From contig NZ_JABEBY010000008.1 in assembly GCF_046719765.1 (NCBI RefSeq), forward strand, positions 70,084 to 134,083: a DNA stretch of 64,000 nucleotides. Direction: 5' to 3'. Shown here one piece after another: positions 7,953-15,791 of this stretch. Numbering within the stretch: the stretch's first letter is position 1; every line of letters starts with the position of its first letter. The translations under genes were made by a program, and so were the position numbers. The notes beneath the pieces were generated by a model. The model saw only the letters and a program-made list of their open reading frames with translations, ran no database searches and had not been told where the DNA came from. Origin of the DNA: Halonotius sp046719765. GTDB taxonomy: Archaea; Halobacteriota; Halobacteria; Halobacteriales; Haloferacaceae.

Positions 7953-8159
7953 ATGACCGAGCAAAGCGACGACCCCGAGGTGCCGATTATCTGTGAGGAA
8001 TGCGGCACCGAGACGACGGTGCCACTGTCGGAGCTTGAAACCCAACTTGATCGACACAACGAGAACCGCCACGACGGGGCAGAACACGCGACCGTCGATC
8101 CGACGCTCAAATCCCAACTGCAGGATCTCGTCGCCGAGGATCTCGGGCTGTTCGAGTAG
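7953..8159 (+). CDS. Small acidic protein with a possible single zinc finger
   Basis: A 68-residue protein beginning MTEQSDDPEVPIICEECGTE. A CxxC pair (CEEC) is followed about 15-20 residues later by two His (DRHNENRH), which could form a C2H2-like zinc site. Small zinc-finger proteins of this kind are abundant in haloarchaea and mostly uncharacterised. It diverges from the ribosomal operon. A TATA-like TTTAGTAAT at 7926-7934 sits about 25 bases before the ATG, so the transcript is probably leaderless. Function unknown. Confidence 0.75.
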   Translation: MTEQSDDPEVPIICEECGTETTVPLSELETQLDRHNENRHDGAEHATVDPTLKSQLQDLVAEDLGLFE

Positions 8160-8165
8160 CGACCC

Positions 8166-9320
8166 TTACAACACCTGCGTTGTTACGTCCTCGGAGTCGA
8201 AGGTACGGTTGTGGAGTGCAACGCCGGTGTCGGTATCGAAGAGGTGGATCGAGTCCGGCGGGAAGGTGGCGATGACCTCGTCGCCGGCCGACACATCCCG
8301 GAGCCCGCTGACGGTCGCGGTGAACGTCACCGGGTCGTCGACGCTCCGATCGAACGTCAGGTGGATCGTGTTCTCGTCACCCCGCGGTTCGACGACATCG
8401 ACAGTTACCTCAAACTGATAGTTGTCGCTGAGCCCGCCGGGCTCTTTGATCCGGATATCCTCCGGGCGAATCCCGAAGACAACACGTGCGTTGCCGGCGA
8501 TAGCCTCCTGTTGGGCCGGTTTGAGCGGATACTCAAAGCGGTCGATGATGAGGGTGTCGCCGTCGACGTCCATCTCGAAAAAGTTCATCGAAGGATCCCC
8601 GATAAAGCCCGCCACGAACCGGTTGTTCGGCGTGTGGTAACACTCCAGCGGCGTGCCGACCTGCTGGAGAATCCCGTCGTCGAGGATGGCGATCCGGTCG
8701 CCCATCGTCATCGCCTCCGTCTGGTCGTGGGTGACATAGACGGTCGTCACGTCGAGGTCGTTTTGGATGCGCTGGAGCTCCGTCCGCATCGTCGCCCGCA
8801 GTTTGGCGTCAAGGTTGCTCAGTGGCTCGTCCATGAGGAATGCTTCGGGCGCACGCACGATTGCGCGGCCGAGGGCGACACGCTGCTGCTGGCCGCCGGA
8901 GAGCTCCGACGGCGTGCGATCCAGCAGTTCCTTGATCTCCATGAGCTCGGCGGTGTCTTCGACCGTCTCGTCGATCTCCGCCTCGGCCATGTCGGTCGAC
9001 TCCTCCAGCCCGAAGCTCATGTTCTCGCGGACGGTCATATGCGGGTACAGCGCGTAGGACTGAAACACCATGGCGATATCCCGCTCGGCCGGTGGCTTCT
9101 CGTTGATGCGCCCGCCGGCCAGCCGGATCTCGCCGCTGGTGATGGTTTCGAGGCCGGCGATCATCCGCAGCGTCGTCGACTTCCCGCAGCCCGAGGGGCC
9201 GACCAACACGAGGAACTCGCCGTCCTCGATGTCGACCGAGACCTCGTCGACTGCGGTGATCTCGTTGCCGTCGTCTTCGGTGAATACCTTCGTGATGTCG
9301 TCGAGTGTCAGGTCTGCCAT
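8166..9320 (-). CDS. Sugar-type ABC transporter ATPase (MalK/MsmK/UgpC family)
   Basis: The 384-residue protein has a full ABC domain: Walker A GPSGCGKST (about residues 41-49), Q-loop MVFQSYALYPHMT, signature LSGGQQQRVALGRAI, Walker B AFLMDEPLSNLD and H-loop VYVTHDQTEAM. A C-terminal TOBE/OB region from about residue 235 is typical of the MalK group, which powers CUT1 carbohydrate import. It is the last gene of a four-gene operon with two permeases and a binding protein. Confidence 0.93.
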   Translation of the reverse strand: MADLTLDDITKVFTEDDGNEITAVDEVSVDIEDGEFLVLVGPSGCGKSTTLRMIAGLETITSGEIRLAGGRINEKPPAERDIAMVFQSYALYPHMTVRENMSFGLEESTDMAEAEIDETVEDTAELMEIKELLDRTPSELSGGQQQRVALGRAIVRAPEAFLMDEPLSNLDAKLRATMRTELQRIQNDLDVTTVYVTHDQTEAMTMGDRIAILDDGILQQVGTPLECYHTPNNRFVAGFIGDPSMNFFEMDVDGDTLIIDRFEYPLKPAQQEAIAGNARVVFGIRPEDIRIKEPGGLSDNYQFEVTVDVVEPRGDENTIHLTFDRSVDDPVTFTATVSGLRDVSAGDEVIATFPPDSIHLFDTDTGVALHNRTFDSEDVTTQVL

Positions 9321-9353
9321 GGGTTGGTTCCTCCTGTGGGTTCAGTCGTCATG

Positions 9354-10277
9354 CTATGCGGTGACCCCCTTGGCGAACTTGTCGCCGAAGAAGATGTACA
9401 CCAGCAGCGTCGGCAACGCCGCCAGCAGCGCGGCGGCCATCCGTAAGGGGAAGTTGGTGCCCGACTGGGAGACGCCGATGCCGACGAGTTCCTGTGTCAC
9501 CACTGCCGCGTCGCCGAACTGGACGATGGTGAGCGCGAACAGGAGATCGTTCCAGATCTGGGTGAACTGGTAGATGAACACGACAGCAAACATCGGGATC
9601 GACAGCGGCAGGATGATGCGGCGGTAGATCGTCGCCACCGACGCGCCGTCCAGTTGGGCGGCCTCGACCATCTCGTCGGAGAGCTTCTTGTAGTGGGCAC
9701 GGAACAGTAGCGTACAGATCGGCAGCCCGTAGGCCGTGTGGGTGATGATGAGCGCGACGAGCTTCCAGTGGTAGGCCTCCACCAGCGGCAACGCCGCCAG
9801 CGGTTCGAACAGTTCCCGCAGCGGGACGACGTTGTACCAGAACTGCGTCAGCGGCACCAACACTGCCTGATAGGGGATGAAGATCCCCGCGACGAAGAGG
9901 ACGTAGATCCCGATCTGGCCGCGCCAGTCGACGGTCGTCAGCCCGAAGGCGGCCATACTGCCGAGCAGCCCCGAGAGGATCGTTGCTGGCACGACGAGGA
10001 TGACGCTGTTGACCAGGCCCTGGCCGAGACCGTCGATGGCCCCCTGCCACGGCTCCAGTGAGAACTCGCCCGTCCCCGGTACCAGCGGCTCCAGCGGCGG
10101 GAGATACGGGAAGTTCCCGGTGTAGGTCTCGGGGCTGATGATCGAGGTCATCACGCCGGTCTCGATGGGGATGAGGTAGAACGCGCCCATCCCGACGAGG
10201 ACGACATAGAGGATGATCCGCCGCAGCGAGTGGCCGAACAGCGACCGCTCGCCGGCCCGGCCTGTCTCGGTGCTCAT
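9354..10277 (-). CDS. Carbohydrate ABC transporter permease (MalG-like)
   Basis: A 307-residue membrane protein with about six transmembrane segments. The EAA loop, which contacts the ATPase, reads EMVEAAQLDGASVATIYRRI and then ILPLSIP at about residues 200-225. It is the second permease of a CUT1-type importer. The start overlaps the end of the upstream permease by 4 bases, so the two are translationally coupled. A second long frame over the same bases is a GC-rich shadow. Confidence 0.92.
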   Translation of the reverse strand: MSTETGRAGERSLFGHSLRRIILYVVLVGMGAFYLIPIETGVMTSIISPETYTGNFPYLPPLEPLVPGTGEFSLEPWQGAIDGLGQGLVNSVILVVPATILSGLLGSMAAFGLTTVDWRGQIGIYVLFVAGIFIPYQAVLVPLTQFWYNVVPLRELFEPLAALPLVEAYHWKLVALIITHTAYGLPICTLLFRAHYKKLSDEMVEAAQLDGASVATIYRRIILPLSIPMFAVVFIYQFTQIWNDLLFALTIVQFGDAAVVTQELVGIGVSQSGTNFPLRMAAALLAALPTLLVYIFFGDKFAKGVTA

Positions 10278-11266
10278 AGTTCACCCCGCTGGTACTGGGT
10301 GTAGATGTACGGCGCGACGATAGCGAGTGCCATGATGAACAGGATCACCGCGATCGCCGAACCGAACGCCCAGTTGCCGTTGCTGTAGGCCTCCCGAACC
10401 ATTCGGGTGGCGAGAATGTCCGCGGACGGCCCCGGCTGGTAGCCGCCGTACATCGAGAACAGGAAGTCGAAGGCCTTCAGCGAAAAGACGGTGAGCACGA
10501 CGAGCGCGCTCACCGTGGCCGTCCTGAGCTGTGGGATGATGATCCGCCAGTACATGCGGAGCGTGCTCGCGCCGTCGACGCGGGCGGCCTCGAAGTGGCT
10601 GGTCGGGATCGCGCGCAACCCGGCCAGATAGACGATCATCGCGTAGCCGCTGAACTGCCAGATCAGGGCAAACGCGACGGCCGCCAGCTTCAGGTCGGGG
10701 TTCTGGACGATCTCGACGGGGCCGAGGCCGACAGCCTCGAACAGGAGATTGACGAGCCCGGTGTCGACGTTGTACATGTAGAGCCAGAACTTCGCCGTCA
10801 CGACGAACGACAGGCTCATCGGCAGCAGGTAGATCGTCCGGAACGTGTTCTCGAAGCGGATCCCCTGGTCGACGAGGATCGCCATCACGAGCCCGAGGGC
10901 GAGACAGACGACCGAGAACGACACCATCAGGACGACGGTGTTCCACGCGGCGTTCCAGACTGGCTCTATCGACAGCGACGACCACGAGGGCGTCCCGCCG
11001 AAGAAGGCGATCACGTAGTTTTCGAGGTCGAGCGCGGTGTAATCCGGCGAACCGAGCCCCTCGAAATCCGTCAACGAGAGGAAGATGTTCCAGATGATCG
11101 CCCCGTAGATGAACAGCCCCACCAGCAAAAACGGCGGGAGCCAGAAGGGGGCCGACCGCACCGAGTCGCGGTCGAGGATCGAGCCAGCCGAGGCTGTGCC
11201 GCCGTCGGTGCGAATCCTACGGTACGCCGAGAGGCGTCGTCTCAGGACAGTGAGTGGGTTACGCAT
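10274..11266 (-). CDS. Carbohydrate ABC transporter permease (MalF-like)
   Basis: A 330-residue membrane protein with an N-terminal cytoplasmic segment, about six transmembrane helices and an EAA loop (HFEAARVDGASTLRMYWRII then IPQLRTATVS) at about residues 225-255. It pairs with the downstream permease. It follows the solute-binding protein gene by about 24 bases in the same operon. Confidence 0.92.
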   Translation of the reverse strand: MRNPLTVLRRRLSAYRRIRTDGGTASAGSILDRDSVRSAPFWLPPFLLVGLFIYGAIIWNIFLSLTDFEGLGSPDYTALDLENYVIAFFGGTPSWSSLSIEPVWNAAWNTVVLMVSFSVVCLALGLVMAILVDQGIRFENTFRTIYLLPMSLSFVVTAKFWLYMYNVDTGLVNLLFEAVGLGPVEIVQNPDLKLAAVAFALIWQFSGYAMIVYLAGLRAIPTSHFEAARVDGASTLRMYWRIIIPQLRTATVSALVVLTVFSLKAFDFLFSMYGGYQPGPSADILATRMVREAYSNGNWAFGSAIAVILFIMALAIVAPYIYTQYQRGEL

Positions 11267-11290
11267 AATACGGGAGTAGATAGATCCCGC

Positions 11291-12592
11291 TCAGTTGAAC
11301 GCGTTGACCAGTGCCTCGGCCGTTGCGGCGGCGTCGTAATCCTCGAGGAACCCGCTGAACGCGCTGCCGATGTTGGTAGCGACGCCGGGTGAGACCGCCA
11401 GCCCGTGTTGGATCGACGGCGGCTGGTTGTCGGCGGCGTTGAAGTCCTCGAACTGATCCTGCTGGAACTCGTTGAGGGCGGAGACGTCGGCGTCGCTCCG
11501 TGGCGGGATCGACCCCTTCTCGGCGTTGAACAGGACCTGTCCCTCCGCGCTGCCACAGTAGCTGAGGAACTGCCGGGTCGCCTCCGGCGAGGGGTTGTTC
11601 GCCATGTAGGGGAACGAGTCCATGTTGAGCAGGTAGCTCCCGCTCGTGCCGGGGTAGGTCACCTGGCCCCAATCGTCGCCGTAGTTGAAGTCGTCCGCGT
11701 TGCTGTAGGCACCAGCAGCCCAGTCGCCCTGGTGGATGAAGGCGGCGTCGCCCTCCATGACCATCGTGTTGGCCTCGGTGAAGCTGATCGACGAGGAGTC
11801 ACTCGGGTAGTACTCGCTGAGGTCGACGACCGACTGGAGCGCGCTTTCGACCTGATCAACGTCGCCGTCGCCGCTGATGAACGCCTCGTAGCCGTCGATG
11901 CCGGCCTGGCCGAGCAGGATGGTCTCCCACAGCTGGACGGTCGACCACGCACCGCTGGTCTGCTGAGCGAAGGGAACGGCGTCGGTGTTCTCGGCGACGG
12001 TCGCGCAGGCGTCGACGACATCGCTCGCCGACGAGAGGCTGGCAGGGTCGACGCCGGCCTCGTCGAGGACGGCTGTGTTGTAAAACAGGTTGTTGATCCG
12101 GTGGATGTTGAGCGGGACGGTGACGTAGGTTCCGTTGAGCTGGGCCTGTTCCTGCGGCCCGGCGAGGTAGTTCTCTTTGAGGTCTTCGTCCCACACGTCG
12201 CCCTCGATGTCGGCGAAGGCGCCCTCGAACTTTTCGAGGGTCTTGCCCGGCCACGTCTGGAACGTGCTGGGCGGGTCGTTGGCCTGTAGCTTGTTGAGCA
12301 CGACCTGATCGAGGTTGCTGCGGGCCGCGCCGTCGACCGGCTCCTCGGCGAACTCGATATCTGGGTGTTCCTCCTGGAACCCCTCGATGAGGGCCTCGAT
12401 TGCGGCGTTGCCGTCGCCGGACGACCACGCGTGGAGTAATTCGAGTTCGTTTTCGACGCTGCTGCCGTCGTCACCGCCATCGCCGCCATCGCCGCCACCA
12501 CCGCCGCTACAGCCAGCCAGCCCGGCGATAGCGGCAGCGCTGGTTGTCGTGAGGACGGTACGGCGTGACACATTGGGTTCGTGTTCAGACAT
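11291..12592 (-). CDS. Sugar-binding lipoprotein of the ABC importer
   Basis: A 433-residue family 1 extracellular solute-binding protein. The N-terminus has a twin-arginine motif (VSRRTVL), a hydrophobic stretch and lipobox LAGC with Cys at about residue 28, followed by a Gly/Asp-rich linker. The body has features of sugar-binding proteins, such as LLHAWSSGDGNAAIEALIEG. Gene order (binding protein, two permeases, ATPase) resembles the haloarchaeal glucose importer tsgABCD, but the substrate cannot be fixed by sequence; glucose or another sugar is a guess. Confidence 0.88.
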   Translation of the reverse strand: MSEHEPNVSRRTVLTTTSAAAIAGLAGCSGGGGGDGGDGGDDGSSVENELELLHAWSSGDGNAAIEALIEGFQEEHPDIEFAEEPVDGAARSNLDQVVLNKLQANDPPSTFQTWPGKTLEKFEGAFADIEGDVWDEDLKENYLAGPQEQAQLNGTYVTVPLNIHRINNLFYNTAVLDEAGVDPASLSSASDVVDACATVAENTDAVPFAQQTSGAWSTVQLWETILLGQAGIDGYEAFISGDGDVDQVESALQSVVDLSEYYPSDSSSISFTEANTMVMEGDAAFIHQGDWAAGAYSNADDFNYGDDWGQVTYPGTSGSYLLNMDSFPYMANNPSPEATRQFLSYCGSAEGQVLFNAEKGSIPPRSDADVSALNEFQQDQFEDFNAADNQPPSIQHGLAVSPGVATNIGSAFSGFLEDYDAAATAEALVNAFN

Positions 12593-12914
12593 TGGGTATC
12601 ATTCCTCTTGGGGATCGTGGTGCCGGTATACTGCCCGGTAGCTACCGTCAACCGCAACACACGAATCCACTAGATCACACTAAAACACTAAAACGCATTA
12701 ACAATTATGTAGAATATAAGTTATATAGAATTTCGAAACCGGATACTATACACAATTTGTAAACTGGTTCTGATTGCAACTTTTGCAGTATTTGCGACAG
12801 AAGATGAGTGGTACAACAGTCTAATCAACAACATCTCCAAGGCATTCCCGACTGAATCAAACGTTCATTACACCAACCGCGACAGCCAGGCGGTTCCACC
12901 AGCGACAGGACAGC
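12593..12914. promoter_or_regulatory. AT-rich control region upstream of the ABC importer operon
   Basis: About 320 bases without a gene. The part at 12660-12790 is strikingly AT-rich. It contains the odd palindrome ATATAAGTTATAT at 12714-12726 and TTTCGAAA at 12731-12738, both possible operator or TATA elements for the minus-strand importer operon starting at 12592. The remaining bases toward 12914 hold nothing I recognise. Confidence 0.4.
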
Positions 12915-13019
12915 TTATCGACGACCGCCGACGAGCAGCCAGCCGATGTAGCCGAAGGCGACCAACACCGCCGCAATCGATCCCCAGACGATCCCACCAA
13001 ACAGGAGGCTTCCGATCAT
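12915..13019 (-). CDS. 34-residue membrane protein coupled to the sodium symporter
   Basis: The minus strand encodes MIGSLLFGGIVWGSIAAVLV, then AFGYIGWLLV and a basic end GGRR: one transmembrane helix and nothing else. Its ATG overlaps the symporter stop in a TGATG arrangement, so it is almost certainly translated with the symporter. Small accessory subunits of SSS-family transporters with the same position and shape are known in databases. Its role, probably stability or assembly of the carrier, is inferred. Confidence 0.75.
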   Translation of the reverse strand: MIGSLLFGGIVWGSIAAVLVAFGYIGWLLVGGRR

Positions 13020-14554
13020 CAGTCAGCCGCCTCCGAGGGTTCCGCACCATCCTCAGTTGCCGCCTCAGTTCCGGAGGGATCGATGGAGCGAATCTCCGTC
13101 GTCAACGACTCGAAGACGAAGGCGTCGCCACCGACCGCAGCGGCACCAGCGGTCACGACCGTCGACACGGCGGTCGCCCCGAGGAACGCCGGCAGGAACG
13201 CCGGTTCGGGGAGCACGCCAGCGATACCGGGGATCGTCGCCACGAGCCCGCGGAGCATCGGGAAGTAGGCGATGCCGACGACGAGGCCGGCGAGACTCGC
13301 CGCGAGCGCGCCGCCCTGTGTGAGCTGTCGGGAGTACAACCCCCAGATCAACGGGACGAACACCGCCGCCGCAAGGAGGTCTGCCGTCAAAAATAGCGAG
13401 AGGACGCTATACCCTTGGGCACCGATGATCACCGCACCGACGGCGACCGCGGCGGTGAGCCCCCGGCCCGTGCGGCGGAGCGAGCGGTCGTCATCGACAT
13501 CGACGAGCCGGGCGAGATCGACCGTGACAAGGCTTGAAATCGCGTTCAGCATCGTATCAGCCGAGCTCATCACCAACAGGACGGCCAGCAGGACGACGGC
13601 GAGGGCGATGACATCCGGGAGGGCCTCCGTTACGACAAGGAAAAACGAGATCCCGGCGGTCTCGGCGGAACTGAGCCCGAGGCCGGCCGCGGCGATGCCG
13701 AACAGCCCCGACAGTAACACCATCGGAATCACGGTGAGGCTGGCGACGCCGAAGGCCCGACCCAGTGTCGCCTCGCTGTCGGCCGCATACACCCGCTGCC
13801 ACATCCCCTGATTCAGGAAGTTGGCACCGAGGATAGCAAAGACGATGTAGAGGCCGAATTCGAGGCCGGGCAGGTAGCCCGGATCGAGCAGCGTCGGATC
13901 GGTCGCCATCGCCGTCCGGTAGAGTTCGTCCGTCCCGCCCAGCGAGACGACCGCCGCGGCAAAGCCGACCGCCAACAGCGGGAGGATCACCAGCGTCTGG
14001 ATCGTGTCGGTGAAGATGCTGGCGACGAGGCCGCCGTAAGCCGTATACAGCAGGACGAAGCCGCCGATAACGGTCGCCGTCTGCCACGGCGGGATGCCGG
14101 CGATGAGTTCCAGCCCGCCGGTGACCGCCGTCATCTCGGCGGCAAGGAAGATGAACATGTAGAACACGGAGACGACGAGGACGAAGACGTACATCGCCGG
14201 GCCGAACCGGACGAGGACGAACTCCGTCAGGGAGTGGCCCGTCGGCATCAACTCGCGGATTCGCTTGCCGACCGGGATGAAGAGCAACAGCGGGATCGCA
14301 CTCCCGATGGCGTACCCCATAACAGCCGTCATCCCACCGAAGGCCGCGCCCGCCTCCGCGGGGCTGAAGAGGATCCACGCACCCATCGTTGAGGCGATCA
14401 GCGTCGCTGTCGTCATCCCCGTGCCTGTGGAGTTGCGTGCGGTCAGCAGATCCTCGACGCTGCCCACGCGCCCACGGGAGTACCACAGCCCAGCGACGGT
14501 GAACACGGCCAGCGTGGCGATTGTGAGGCCGAGGCCGAGACTGGTCGAAACCAT
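13019..14554 (-). CDS. Sodium:solute symporter (SSS family)
   Basis: The 511-residue protein is nearly all hydrophobic, with about 13 predicted helices. It opens with MVSTSLGLGLTIATLAVFTV and continues with SVEDLLTARNSTGTG and a TMGAWILFSPAEAG segment typical of SSS carriers. These use the sodium gradient to import solutes such as organic acids, proline or sugars; the substrate is unknown. The start at 14554 matches family N-termini; the frame is open further upstream but not protein-like there. It is coupled to a small membrane protein at 12915. Confidence 0.9.
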   Translation of the reverse strand: MVSTSLGLGLTIATLAVFTVAGLWYSRGRVGSVEDLLTARNSTGTGMTTATLIASTMGAWILFSPAEAGAAFGGMTAVMGYAIGSAIPLLLFIPVGKRIRELMPTGHSLTEFVLVRFGPAMYVFVLVVSVFYMFIFLAAEMTAVTGGLELIAGIPPWQTATVIGGFVLLYTAYGGLVASIFTDTIQTLVILPLLAVGFAAAVVSLGGTDELYRTAMATDPTLLDPGYLPGLEFGLYIVFAILGANFLNQGMWQRVYAADSEATLGRAFGVASLTVIPMVLLSGLFGIAAAGLGLSSAETAGISFFLVVTEALPDVIALAVVLLAVLLVMSSADTMLNAISSLVTVDLARLVDVDDDRSLRRTGRGLTAAVAVGAVIIGAQGYSVLSLFLTADLLAAAVFVPLIWGLYSRQLTQGGALAASLAGLVVGIAYFPMLRGLVATIPGIAGVLPEPAFLPAFLGATAVSTVVTAGAAAVGGDAFVFESLTTEIRSIDPSGTEAATEDGAEPSEAAD

Positions 14555-14632
14555 GCTATGCGCCCTCCGACCGCCACCTTCGTGCGTCGTCTCGTCGAGA
14601 CATCCGTTCCAGTAGAGCACTGCCGCCCGCGA

Positions 14633-14676
14633 CCTATATAATTGACGAATATAACCGCTGAATAACTCAGTTATAT
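14633..14676 (-). promoter_or_regulatory. Symporter promoter with an inverted repeat
   Basis: A TATA-like stretch reads TATATAGG on the minus strand near 14633-14642, about 85 bases before the symporter ATG. Just upstream, ATATAAC at 14649-14655 and GTTATAT at 14670-14676 form a 7-base inverted repeat with a 14-base spacer, a plausible regulator site. Binding is inferred. Confidence 0.4.
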
Positions 14677-14711
14677 GCGGCGACGCCGGTCGTGAGAGGC
14701 CCCCAGCCCGG

Positions 14712-15467
14712 TCAGGAAACCGACACCCGGAGCCCGTCGCGGGCGACGTGTACCTCGCCGTCGAAAAATTCGGCGACGGTTGCACACATCTCTTCGTGGT
14801 TGCCGTCGGCGTGCGGGTAGAGATGCGTCAGATAGAGATGTGCAACGTCGCTGTCGGCGACGGCCTCGCCGAGTTGGCTCGGCGTCGGGTGGCCGTCAAC
14901 ATCGACCGAGTCGGGGAACGAACAGTCGTGGGCGACGACGCGGCAGCCCTCGACAAACCGCGCCATCCCCGCGAAGGCTTCGGTGTCACCGGAAAACGCG
15001 AACGCTGCCTCGCCGCCGGCATCGACCGCGAACCGATAGGCGAGGCCGTCTATCGAGTGGCGTGTCTCGCGGCTCTCAACCCCGAAGCCGGTGACAGTGA
15101 TCTCCTCGCCGGCGACGATCTCCCGCACTTGGAGATCGACCCGGCCATCGAGATAGCTATGGACGGAGAGAAGGCCATCGAGGAGCCCCTTCGTACCGAC
15201 TGGGCCAACGACCTCCAAGTGTTCCTCGCCGGCGAGCCAGCGCGCTTTGAGCAGCGGGAGCAGGTCGGCGACGTGATCGAGATGGAGATGGGTCAACAGG
15301 ACGGTGCTCACATCCTCGTATCCGATCTCGGTCGCTGCGAGTCGGTGGAGGACGCCACTGCCGCAGTCGATCAACAGCCGACGATCCTCGTGCGTCAACA
15401 GGAGTCCGGTCTGCATACGGTCGCCGGTCGGCATCGCGCTGCCCGTCCCGAGAAACGTGACCTGCAT
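14712..15467 (-). CDS. MBL-fold metallo-hydrolase (RNase Z-like)
   Basis: The 251-residue protein begins MQVTFLGTGSAMPTGDRMQT and has the metal motif HLHLDH (His60, His62, Asp64, His65) and a later FSGDT and HDCSF, as in the RNase Z/ElaC branch of the metallo-beta-lactamase fold. It is shorter than true tRNase Z and lacks an obvious flexible arm, so it may be a phosphodiesterase rather than the tRNA 3'-end enzyme. Two-metal hydrolysis is expected. Confidence 0.85.
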   Translation of the reverse strand: MQVTFLGTGSAMPTGDRMQTGLLLTHEDRRLLIDCGSGVLHRLAATEIGYEDVSTVLLTHLHLDHVADLLPLLKARWLAGEEHLEVVGPVGTKGLLDGLLSVHSYLDGRVDLQVREIVAGEEITVTGFGVESRETRHSIDGLAYRFAVDAGGEAAFAFSGDTEAFAGMARFVEGCRVVAHDCSFPDSVDVDGHPTPSQLGEAVADSDVAHLYLTHLYPHADGNHEEMCATVAEFFDGEVHVARDGLRVSVS

Positions 15468-15791
15468 ACCGGCGTGTACGGGCCAGCGTGGAAAGCGATT
15501 GCGACACCACTACCGACTGCCAGCAGTGATCAAAAGCAACCGGGTAACCAATGGGCTGGTAAATCGACCAACCGCACGCCTGGCGGACTGAAAGGGCGAG
15601 ACGCGCTGGGCGAAGCCGGACGACGCAAGCACTGCAGGAGCGAACGAAGTGAGCGACGAAGCGCGCAGCGAGTCCCGCGAGCCGAGCGCGTCGAGGGCTT
15701 TCTACGTTGTGTTCCTTGTCCCGGTTACTCGTCTGAATCCACTCTCGTATCCCCCACAACCGACTTACGCGAGCGCGACCAATTCAGCCCA
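15468..15791. other. Intergenic region between the MBL and Lhr-helicase genes
   Basis: About 320 bases. The left half should contain the promoter of the minus-strand MBL gene. The right half contains a GCGAAC/GAAGTGAGCG-type repeat (listed separately). The Lhr frame is open across this region, but the sequence is not protein-like before 15792. Confidence 0.5.
15638..15690 (+). repeat. Haloarchaeal GAGCGAACGAAGTGAGCG-type repeat
   Basis: The bases read GGAGCGAACGAAGTGAGCGA and continue as alternating GCG/GAG units. This oligomer (or its complement TCGCTCACTTCGTTCGCT) is recurrent in haloarchaeal intergenic DNA. Whether it acts as a terminator, a processing signal or a mere dispersed repeat is not known to me. 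Confidence 0.5.

Noticed and set aside
9349..10284. Long open frame of 311 codons overlapping the MalG-like permease on the same strand
   Set aside because: It is rich in Arg, His and Pro with no membrane pattern, as expected for a shifted frame of a GC-rich gene. The frame at 9354-10277 has helices and the EAA loop.
14755..15791. Open frame extending the Lhr helicase far upstream
   Set aside because: The extra residues are antisense to the MBL gene and then intergenic. Family similarity begins at 15792.
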